Source: an uncultured Bacteroides sp. (lineage in GTDB: Bacteria > Bacteroidota > Bacteroidia > Bacteroidales > Bacteroidaceae). From it: a stretch of 14,591 nt of DNA. A program made the translations under genes and the position numbers. This document shows positions 9,501 through 14,591 of the stretch, piece by piece. Position 1 is the stretch's first letter. Each line of letters begins with the position of its first letter. The notes under the pieces are model-generated. The model did no database searches, was not told where the DNA came from, and was given only the letters and a program-made list of their open reading frames with translations. The DNA lies in assembly GCA_934716785.1 (NCBI GenBank), contig CAKUYM010000078.1:1-14591 (forward strand). Direction: 5' to 3'.

Positions 9501-9762
9501 TTTTTTGTGTTTCATAGCCGACATACGAGACTTGTAAAACGGCTGTTTTGGCATTGGGAACGTTCAATCTGAAATTCCCGTCGACATCTGTGATCACTCC
9601 TTGTTGGCTGCCCACCAACAATACGGTAGCTCCAATAACTTCATCTCCTTTCTCATCCCTGACATTACCGGTGACGGTCACCTGGGCGAAAACAAAGGAT
9701 GTAGTCAGCAGCATGATCAATAACGACATGATTCGTTTGCTTTCTGGTACATGCATTTTCAT
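6598..9762 (-). CDS. SusC-like TonB-dependent outer-membrane transporter A (first gene of the operon)
   Basis: This is a 1054-residue SusC/RagA transporter. The ATG at 9762 is chosen as start: it gives MKMHVPESKRIMSLLIMLLT followed by TSFVFA-Q, a signal peptide cleaved after about Ala26. A second ATG two codons in (9756) is equally possible. An upstream in-frame TTG at 9795 would only add a poorly coding 11-residue extension. A carboxypeptidase-D-regulatory-like domain spans about 29-101. A canonical TonB-box-like segment EVMVVAYGTQKK is at 109-120. The plug signature ESVTVLKDASATAVFGVRG followed by ANGVILVTTRRG is near 204-235. A DLNGDGLITDDDQ motif lies near 871, and the C-terminus IYNIGINLTF is barrel-like. 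As the promoter-proximal gene facing the HTCS gene, it is the likely main target of HTCS activation. There is no STN domain. Confidence 0.95.
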   Translation of the reverse strand: MKMHVPESKRIMSLLIMLLTTSFVFAQVTVTGNVRDEKGDEVIGATVLLVGSQQGVITDVDGNFRLNVPNAKTAVLQVSYVGYETQKIALKGKTKISVTLAEVANALNEVMVVAYGTQKKETLTGAISSVKTDGLLRSPNASIASSLAGQVTGLSSVSTSGQPGKEDPSIYIRGVGSLTEGASSPLILVDGVERSFFQMDPNEIESVTVLKDASATAVFGVRGANGVILVTTRRGQEGKATISITSSVGVQQPTRILKMADSYTYATLFNEMNDNDGKSKHTFDDYALERFRLGDDPIMYPNMDWRKYIMKNSSIQTQHNLNISGGTDRVRYFISMGFLWQDGLFRQFKELDYNNNYSYTRYNYRGNLDLDITKSTLLKVGLGGIVGITHEPNDQDYPYGLFTLINMAQPFNSPGIIDGKLVLTDPGKYDGVLMDNNALGRYYGQGYDQATSNTMNMDLQLTQKLDFITKGLSVEVKGVYNTYYVFKQKRYGSVETYTPYYQSALESPGLDINDPSYNKTIVYRVSGQNKRLSYSEDNNTRGRDWYFETSLRYNRKFGGHNVGGLLLYNQSKKYYPKTFTEVPTAYVGLVGRMTYDYKSRYVGEFNFGYNGSENFAPEKRFGFFPSGSIGYVISEEAFMKKQKVVDYLKLRASIGLVGNDNISDNRFLYLSNSWLVDQLPSEKDYWNAYKNGYNFGYNNGNMIKGAIESRIGNPNVSWETALKQNYGIDVNFLNNRLKVSADIFFEDRKNILIKRQTIPTTTNLTSDNLPVVNMGRVKNHGYEIDLKWEDVIKGKLHYYINANVSYNRNKIIFQDEVEPNEPYQWRTGQPVGTIFGYVADGFYNDSDFENGKLKEGLPKPTMDVSPGDVKYTDLNGDGLITDDDQRAIGNPTRPAYTWGLNYGADYKGFFFSMNWTAATERSLVLDYSFRKPFGNNANSALMQFHVDNRWTPATAETATVPRFATRSMDYNSYTSSLWVKNGNFLKLKTLTIGYNFKERKALKKLGISQLGIKFSGYNLLTFDSFKIMDPECTPGLTDSYPIIKIYNIGINLTF

Positions 9763-9792
9763 GATTATTAAATTTACGATTAAAATGATACG

Positions 9793-9800
9793 CAAATCTC
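9793..9800 (-). promoter_or_regulatory. Candidate -7 element of the susC-A operon promoter
   Basis: The minus strand reads GAGATTTG, one mismatch from the Bacteroides -7 consensus TAnnTTTG. It would place the transcription start near 9786, about 24 nt before the susC-A ATG. No TTTG sits at the expected -33 position (about 9821-9824), as might be expected for an activator-dependent promoter; the direct repeats begin 6 bp further upstream. An equally imperfect CAGATTTG at 9864-9857 overlaps the second repeat and is less well placed. Confidence 0.35.
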
Positions 9801-9829
9801 GTCACTAATCGTCCGTCCGTCTCTACTTA

Positions 9830-9860
9830 CCGTACAAACGAGTGGCATTTTCCGTACAAA
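9830..9860. promoter_or_regulatory. Candidate HTCS operator: two direct copies of CCGTACAAA, 22 bp apart
   Basis: CCGTACAAA occurs at 9830-9838 and again at 9852-9860 (TTTGTACGG on the minus strand). The 22-bp start-to-start spacing is close to two DNA turns, so both copies face the same side of the helix. AraC-family domains, which HTCS proteins carry at their C-terminus, commonly bind direct repeats with such spacing. The pair sits between the divergent genes, just upstream of the expected -33 region of susC-A. The repeat is seen directly; its role is inferred. Confidence 0.5.
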
Positions 9861-9917
9861 TCTGCAATTTCGCCCTAAAATATCTAATTTTATCGGAGAA
9901 TTATGCAGAAAGAAAAC

Positions 9918-9925
9918 TAATTTTG
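9918..9925 (+). promoter_or_regulatory. Candidate -7 element for the HTCS gene
   Basis: TAATTTTG is an exact match to the Bacteroides -7 consensus TAnnTTTG, 62 bp before the HTCS start codon. No good TTTG is found 19-21 bp upstream, so the promoter would be weak, fitting a regulator made at low constitutive level. The 9926-9987 leader shows no clear ribosome-binding site. Confidence 0.4.
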
Positions 9926-9987
9926 CATACAGAACCGGGGCGATATAGTGCTTTATAACTAATACTAATTTATACGAATACACCATT

Positions 9988-12900
9988 ATGAGGAATAGGA
10001 CGATCATAATCCGGCTATTTTTTCTTTTTTGCTTTGCCGTTTTTCCTTCGGCTTACGCACAGGATATGTCTTTCAATTATCTGACTACCGATAACGGACT
10101 TTCGCAATTTACCGTATATGCACTTTATAATGATGAATGGGGACAAATCTGGATTGGAACCCGGGATGGCCTGAATGTTTATAATGGTAATCGCATTAAA
10201 ACTTATAAGGAGGAAAAAGGGAATCCGACCACTTTACTGGGACGTACTGTCAGAAGAATCTGCGGCAACGGAAAGGGGCTGATATATGTGCTTACTACAG
10301 AAGGAGTCAGTGAACTCGATATGAAGACCGAAACATTCACTCACATTTCCGACAAACAGAAAGAGTGGATGACCGCTATTACTTATTGTGATGGCAAATT
10401 GTTTATGGGTACGTATGGCAGGATCTATGAAAGGGAGGAAACAACCGGAATACAAACGCCCTATTGTAACTTTCCGGGACAGGTATTGCCTAATTGTTTG
10501 TTGAAGGATAAGTCCGGACGATTCTGGATTGGCTCCTACAACGATGGCCTCTATGTTATGGATCCGAAGGGTAAAGAGGAACAACATCTTTTTGCGGATA
10601 CTTATATTTATAATCTTTATCAGGATTCCAATGAAGATATATGGGTTTGTATGTGGGATAATGGTTTATACCGTATTTCCAGGAATGGGAAGATAACTCA
10701 TTATCAAAGGGAGGCGGGAAGTGTAAACTGTATTGCTGGCAATTCCGTCCGTAATGTTTGTGAAGATGATCAGGGGAATCTTTGGATAGGTACTGAACGG
10801 GGACTGGATAAACTGGATAAGAAAACCGGAGTCTTTACTCATTTTACTACTACGGATGCTCCCGGCAGCTTGAGTGATTCTTCCATATTCAGTATTCTCA
10901 AAGATCATCAGGGAACCTTTTGGATAGGTACTTATTTCGGAGGAGTCAACTATTTTAATCCCGATTATAAGATATATACTCATTATAAATTGTCTAAGAA
11001 CGAACGGGAGGGACTTAGTTCTCCCATTGTAGGGACTATTATTGAAGGAGAAGAAGGGCAACTCTGGATTGCTACGGAAGGAGGAGGATTGAATTTGTAT
11101 GATCGCCGGACAAAAGAATTTAAATGGTACAGGCATATGGAAGGAATGAACAGCCTTTCACAAAACAAAGTTAAATGTCTGTATTATGATCGTCAACGCA
11201 ATTCAGTCTGGGTTGGTACCCATCAGGGAGGATTCAATAAATTGGACTTGCGGACTGGGCGTATTTGGTCTTATAGTGTGAATAAGGAAGACCATGCGTC
11301 GGATGTAGTTTTGAGTATTGTAGGCTATCAGGATAAATTGGTTATTGCCTCTTATGACGGGGTGTATCTTTTTGACCCCGAGACAGCCTCTTTCACTTTA
11401 TTGGTCGATGTGCTGGCGCATTATCTTAAGATTGATTCAAAAGGAATGCTTTGGATAGCTGTGGAGGGCAAAGGAGTGTATCGTTACCATATGGACACTA
11501 AAGAATCTACACTCTATTCTTTTGATCTGAATAAGAAAAACAGTATTAGCGATAATATGATAACCTGTATTGCAGAGGACAGGAGCCGGCGAATCTGGCT
11601 AAGCACGATGGGCGGTGGACTGAATCTGTTTCGTCCTGAAACAAATGATTTTGAACGCTTCACATCCGGACAGGATGGCTTGGGCAGTGATTGCGTGTAC
11701 TCTGTTTGTGAGTCTCAAAACGGACGCCTTTTACTAACCACCAATCAGGGATTTTGTATTTTTGATCCGGTTAACCGGACGTTCAGTAATTATAATCATG
11801 CCAATGGCTTTCCTTTCACTACTTTAAATGAAGGCTCTTTGTGCCAGACTAAGGATGGAGAAATTTTTTTGGGAGGAATGAACGGTATGGTCTCTTTTTA
11901 TGAGAAACAGTTGAATATCGTCTACAAGCATTATCGGATTGTTCCCGACAGACTGTTGGTGAATGGGAAAGAGGTCCATGCGGGCGATGATTCGGGGATT
12001 CTTCCGGTCTCTCTTTATGATGCATCCTCTATTGTATTGAAAAGCAACCACTCGATATTCAGTTTCGAATTTGCGACATCCAATTATCTTCCGGCAAATA
12101 AGGATGAGATTGTTTATCGGCTGGAGGGCTTCTCGAAGGATTGGACCAGTACACGTGGGCAGAATACAATCACCTACACCAATCTGCCTGCCGGCGACTA
12201 TACGTTGTTGATAAAGTCGGTTGGCAAGAATAAAGCGTTTCAGGCGGATTATCGGCTGGGCATTCGTGTATTGCCGCCTTTCTATAAAACGACGTGGGCG
12301 TACCTTATTTATATAGCAATTGTCGGCGGACTTTTATATTATGTAATCAGGACTTATCAGACACGTTTCCATCTTCGCGAATCACTGAAATATGAACAGC
12401 AGCATATCCGTGATGTGGAGGAGATGAACCAATCCAAACTTCGTTTCTTTACGAATATTTCTCATGAATTCCGTACACCGCTTACGATCATTATAGGGCA
12501 GATGGAGACATTGTTGCAAATGCAGGCCTTTGCTCCTTCCATTTATAATAAATTACTGAATGTCTATAAGAACGGTATTCAGCTTCGGGAGTTGATTTCA
12601 GAGTTGCTCGATTTTCGCAAACAAGAGCAAGGACACATGAAGATAAAAGTCCGCAGGCACAATTTGATTGATTTCTTATATGAGAATTATTTGCTCTATG
12701 CGGAATATGCGGCTACCCGTCAGATTGATTTTAGCTTCGTGAAGGAGGAAGAGGATTTGGAGGTATGGTATGACGCGCGTCAGATACAGAAAATTATTAG
12801 TAATCTACTTTCTAATGCTTTTAAATATACGCCTCAATCCGGTACCATTGCGATTCATGTCTACAGAAATGTCGATGAAGCAGTAGTTGAAGTGCGCAAC

Positions 12901-14022
12901 ACCGGGAAAGGGATTGAACCGGAAGAACTGGAGAAGATTTTCACCCGTTTTTATCAGGTGGAGAATAACTCTATTGTGTCCGAAGGCACCGGCATCGGAC
13001 TGGCTTTGAGCAAAGGTCTGGCAGAGCTTCATCACGGCACTCTGACTGCGAACAGTACTCCCGGCGGAGAAACAGTGTTCACTCTTACGTTGAAATTGGG
13101 AAGAGAGCATTTCACGGATGAACAGTTGGACGAGAAGCCAAAAGAGGAAGTAGTGGCGGCAAAAACGGATGCATTTCTCATCACCGGTCAGGAGGAGTTG
13201 GAAGAGGAGCCGATGAAAGAACGTATCAAAGGAGCTAAGATGCTGATTGTGGAAGATAATGATTCGTTGCGTGAGATGTTGGCAGGGTTATTCTCGCCCT
13301 ATTACGAAGTGCTGACTGCCGCCGATGGAGAAGAGGGCTTGCAGAAAGGCAGGGAAGAACAGCCGGATATTATCCTTAGCGATGTAATGATGCCCCGAAT
13401 GACGGGCACCGAACTGTGCAAGGAGATAAAATCGGATTTTGCCACCTGTCATATCCCCGTAGTGCTTCTTACGGCCCGCACTGCGATTGAGCATACATTA
13501 GAAGGCTTGCGTACAGGTGCGGACGATTATATAACGAAGCCTTTCCATACCAGTCTGCTTATCTCCCGCTGCAATAATCTGGTGAACAGTCGGCGTGTCT
13601 TGCAGGAGAAATTCAGCAAGCAGCCACAAGCGCCTGCACGGATACTGGCCACTAATCCTATGGATGAAGATTTGTTGGAACGCACCATGGAGATTATCGA
13701 ACGGAATATGGATAACTCGGAGTTCAGTTTGAGTGAGCTGATTCGTGAGCTGTGCATGTCCCGCACCTACTTCTTCCAGAAAATAAAAGGTATCACCGGG
13801 CAGACGCCCAATGAGTTTCTCTCTACCGTTCGCTTGAAACGGGCCGCTTTCTTATTGAGAAGTGACCTGACGCTAAGCATTTCAGAAATCTCCGATAAGA
13901 CAGGCTTCAGCTCACCGCGTTATTTTGGTCGTTGTTTCAAGGAGGCTTATGGAGTAAGTCCTTTAGGATATAGGAATAAGGGAAAAGAAGATGAAGAGCA
14001 AGTCGAAAAAGACGAAGAGTGA
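9988..14022 (+). CDS. Hybrid two-component system (HTCS) sensor kinase / AraC-type regulator
   Basis: One 1344-residue polypeptide combines sensor, kinase, receiver and transcription factor. A signal peptide (1-24, ending SAYA-Q) leads into a periplasmic sensor of repeated two-component-regulator propeller motifs, such as IWIGTRDGLN (W55), LWIGTERGL, FWIGTYFGG and LWIATEGGG. These extend to about residue 670 and probably form two seven-bladed propellers. A Y_Y_Y domain (about 688-763) and one membrane helix (about 769-788, AYLIYIAIVGGLLYYVI) follow. The HisKA domain has the phosphoacceptor His826 in FFTNISHEFRTPLT. The ATPase domain shows an N box with Asn943, NTGKG at 971-975 and GTGIG at 1000-1004. 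The receiver has Glu1089/Asp1090, phosphoacceptor Asp1132 (SDVMMP) and Lys1184. An AraC-type HTH spans about 1232-1332 (GFSSPRYFGRCFKEAYGVSP), ending in a short acidic tail. All key catalytic residues are present. Divergent from susC-A, it most likely activates that operon when it binds an oligosaccharide. Confidence 0.97.
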   Translation: MRNRTIIIRLFFLFCFAVFPSAYAQDMSFNYLTTDNGLSQFTVYALYNDEWGQIWIGTRDGLNVYNGNRIKTYKEEKGNPTTLLGRTVRRICGNGKGLIYVLTTEGVSELDMKTETFTHISDKQKEWMTAITYCDGKLFMGTYGRIYEREETTGIQTPYCNFPGQVLPNCLLKDKSGRFWIGSYNDGLYVMDPKGKEEQHLFADTYIYNLYQDSNEDIWVCMWDNGLYRISRNGKITHYQREAGSVNCIAGNSVRNVCEDDQGNLWIGTERGLDKLDKKTGVFTHFTTTDAPGSLSDSSIFSILKDHQGTFWIGTYFGGVNYFNPDYKIYTHYKLSKNEREGLSSPIVGTIIEGEEGQLWIATEGGGLNLYDRRTKEFKWYRHMEGMNSLSQNKVKCLYYDRQRNSVWVGTHQGGFNKLDLRTGRIWSYSVNKEDHASDVVLSIVGYQDKLVIASYDGVYLFDPETASFTLLVDVLAHYLKIDSKGMLWIAVEGKGVYRYHMDTKESTLYSFDLNKKNSISDNMITCIAEDRSRRIWLSTMGGGLNLFRPETNDFERFTSGQDGLGSDCVYSVCESQNGRLLLTTNQGFCIFDPVNRTFSNYNHANGFPFTTLNEGSLCQTKDGEIFLGGMNGMVSFYEKQLNIVYKHYRIVPDRLLVNGKEVHAGDDSGILPVSLYDASSIVLKSNHSIFSFEFATSNYLPANKDEIVYRLEGFSKDWTSTRGQNTITYTNLPAGDYTLLIKSVGKNKAFQADYRLGIRVLPPFYKTTWAYLIYIAIVGGLLYYVIRTYQTRFHLRESLKYEQQHIRDVEEMNQSKLRFFTNISHEFRTPLTIIIGQMETLLQMQAFAPSIYNKLLNVYKNGIQLRELISELLDFRKQEQGHMKIKVRRHNLIDFLYENYLLYAEYAATRQIDFSFVKEEEDLEVWYDARQIQKIISNLLSNAFKYTPQSGTIAIHVYRNVDEAVVEVRNTGKGIEPEELEKIFTRFYQVENNSIVSEGTGIGLALSKGLAELHHGTLTANSTPGGETVFTLTLKLGREHFTDEQLDEKPKEEVVAAKTDAFLITGQEELEEEPMKERIKGAKMLIVEDNDSLREMLAGLFSPYYEVLTAADGEEGLQKGREEQPDIILSDVMMPRMTGTELCKEIKSDFATCHIPVVLLTARTAIEHTLEGLRTGADDYITKPFHTSLLISRCNNLVNSRRVLQEKFSKQPQAPARILATNPMDEDLLERTMEIIERNMDNSEFSLSELIRELCMSRTYFFQKIKGITGQTPNEFLSTVRLKRAAFLLRSDLTLSISEISDKTGFSSPRYFGRCFKEAYGVSPLGYRNKGKEDEEQVEKDEE

Positions 14023-14285
14023 TTGTGGATGCAGATAGCGACGCAGGCTGTTGACATTCCGGATTTATGAACGATATGTTTGTACTTAATATTTACTATT
14101 AATCCCGGCTAAAACCATTTATTCGTTTTCTTGTTTTTATTCTCTATTGAAAATAGTTTACCATTTATGCACAAACTCTTTTTGAGTTTATAATAAAAAC
14201 CTTCATCGTTTATTATAAACGGGTCTGGAGTTTATTATAAACTCTCATCTGTCGTTTTAGTAGTTTCTACTCAATTTTATGCAAC
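14023..14285. other. Non-coding stretch after the HTCS gene
   Basis: No convincing gene is visible. The stretch is AT-rich and holds the cluster of inverted repeats at 14173-14244. No hairpin followed by a T-run is present on the plus strand, so the HTCS transcript has no obvious intrinsic terminator here. The short stem AAACTC-TTTTT-GAGTTT at 14173-14189 is the nearest candidate and is weak. Confidence 0.5.
14173..14244. repeat. Cluster of three near-palindromic TTTATTATAAAC sites at 22-23 bp spacing
   Basis: The 12-mer TTTATTATAAAC is found at 14209-14220 and 14231-14242, and in reverse orientation at 14197-14186. The centres are 23 and 22 bp apart. Each lies in a wider inverted repeat: AAACTC-TTTTT-GAGTTT (14173-14189, touching the first), CGTTTA-TTA-TAAACG (14207-14221) and GAGTTTA-TTA-TAAACTC (14228-14244, a perfect 7-bp stem). 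Regular helical spacing suggests a DNA-binding array. RNA hairpins or a relic of a small repeat element are alternatives. Confidence 0.6.
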
Positions 14286-14322
14286 AAAAAAGGCTGAAAA
14301 CCCCATCAGAGTTTGCAGCCTT
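14286..14322 (-). terminator. Intrinsic terminator on the minus strand
   Basis: On the minus strand AAGGCTG (14322-14316) pairs with CAGCCTT (14296-14290). After one mismatch, an inner AAAC/GTTT pairing closes a 9-nt loop. The stem runs directly into six T residues (14291-14286). There is no T-run on the other side, so it acts on minus-strand transcripts. It would end the short transcript starting near 14476. Confidence 0.75.
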
Positions 14323-14476
14323 AAGCTTTCAGGAGATGTTTTATGTTTTTATTTTCATAAGAATCTGCTATGCATGTTGTTATGATATTATACCTCGTTG
14401 GAATAGGATACAAGTGCTTATATGGATTTCTTCTTTCATGTTTAGGTTTTAATTTATAGTTTCTATTATACGTTGA
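14323..14476 (-). ncRNA. Putative small RNA or short leader transcript
   Basis: A promoter-like element (14514-14483) and a strong terminator (14322-14286) bracket about 190 nt with no conventional gene. This predicts a discrete minus-strand transcript from about 14476 through the terminator. It contains a 19-codon frame. It matches no RNA family I recognise (not tmRNA, RNase P or a known riboswitch by inspection). It converges on the 3' end of the HTCS gene, so read-through would be antisense to that gene. Confidence 0.35.
14380..14439 (-). CDS. Possible 19-residue peptide inside the small transcript
   Basis: ATG at 14439-14437 opens a frame reading MKEEIHISTCILFQRGIIS, ending in TAA at 14382-14380. 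It lies about 37 nt after the predicted transcription start and 58 nt before the terminator stem. No clear ribosome-binding site precedes it (AAACCTAAAC), which is not decisive in Bacteroides. A frame this short can arise by chance. No function is proposed. Confidence 0.25.
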   Translation of the reverse strand: MKEEIHISTCILFQRGIIS

Positions 14477-14482
14477 TGGATA

Positions 14483-14514
14483 CAAATATACAATAAAAAA
14501 AAGCGTTTGTCAAG
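14483..14514 (-). promoter_or_regulatory. Bacteroides-type promoter on the minus strand
   Basis: TATATTTG at 14490-14483 is an exact match to TAnnTTTG. CTTG at 14514-14511, one mismatch from the -33 TTTG, is 20 bp upstream, within the usual 19-21 bp spacer. Transcription should begin near 14476. This is the best two-element promoter match noticed in the window. Confidence 0.55.
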
Positions 14515-14591
14515 CCTTTCGGATAGTTTGGCGTTCATTAAAGAAGAAAAGACAAGGAATACGTTATTTTGTACGCAGAGTTACCCTGTAT
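14515..14591. other. Right-edge sequence with no supported feature
   Basis: No start codon, complete frame or hairpin could be supported. Short open frames enter from the right edge on the minus strand (stops near 14565 and 14540) but are too short to judge. Confidence 0.4.

Noticed and set aside
102..9762. Recent duplication of one susCD pair
   Set aside because: The two SusC and two SusD proteins differ in length and in most of their sequence, sharing only family motifs; the spacers also differ despite equal 13-bp length.
9763..9795. In-frame upstream TTG (9795) for susC-A
   Set aside because: It is a non-ATG start adding 11 residues in the AT-rich leader and would overlap the candidate -7 element; the ATG at 9762 fits better.
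9784..9799. CAAATCT at 9793 as a third in-phase half-site of the operator
   Set aside because: It shares only the flank with the second repeat; the CCGTA core is missing, so it is treated only as part of the possible -7 element.
14186..14242. Repeat cluster as a CRISPR array
   Set aside because: Units are 12 bp with 10-11 bp between them, one is inverted, and there are no cas genes.
14568..14575. TTTGTACG on the plus strand as a third HTCS operator copy
   Set aside because: It is a single 8-mer match without a partner at 22 bp; one such match in a window of this size is expected fairly often by chance.
14540..14591. 3' end of a minus-strand gene entering from the right edge
   Set aside because: Two frames stay open for 8-17 codons to stops near 14565 and 14540, too short to tell from chance, with no terminator after them.

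Overview
The window looks like chromosomal DNA from a gut Bacteroides or a close relative. The evidence is two SusC/SusD outer-membrane pairs, a divergent hybrid two-component system (HTCS) regulator, Bacteroides-type -7 elements (TAnnTTTG), little Shine-Dalgarno signal, and AT-rich spacers. It is most of the uptake and regulatory core of a polysaccharide utilization locus (PUL). No glycoside hydrolase or lyase gene lies inside the window, so the target glycan cannot be read from it.

Layout. Positions 1-9762 hold one minus-strand operon, read right to left: susC-like A (9762-6598), susD-like A (6584-4788), susC-like B (4752-1777), susD-like B (1763-102), then the first 16 codons of a further exported protein cut by the left edge (48-1). 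Gaps are 13, 35, 13 and 53 bp, consistent with co-transcription. The two pairs are clearly different in sequence and so are not a recent duplication. A 225-bp divergent regulatory region (9763-9987) separates the operon from the HTCS gene (9988-14022, plus strand). It carries two direct copies of CCGTACAAA set 22 bp apart, a strong candidate for the HTCS operator, with possible promoters on both sides.

The last 569 bp (14023-14591) hold no conventional gene but are not featureless. Three near-palindromic copies of TTTATTATAAAC sit at 22-23 bp spacing (14186-14242). Next to them is a self-contained minus-strand unit: a Bacteroides promoter (14514-14483), a 19-codon frame (14439-14380) and a strong intrinsic terminator (14322-14286). 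This could be a small RNA or a leader with a tiny peptide, and it is the part of the window least explained by known PUL biology.

How the genes probably work together: the periplasmic beta-propellers of the HTCS sense an oligosaccharide released from the glycan. The signal passes through the histidine kinase, receiver and AraC-type DNA-binding domains of the same protein, which would activate the susC-A promoter. The SusD lipoproteins cap the two SusC TonB-dependent transporters and bring oligosaccharides through the outer membrane.
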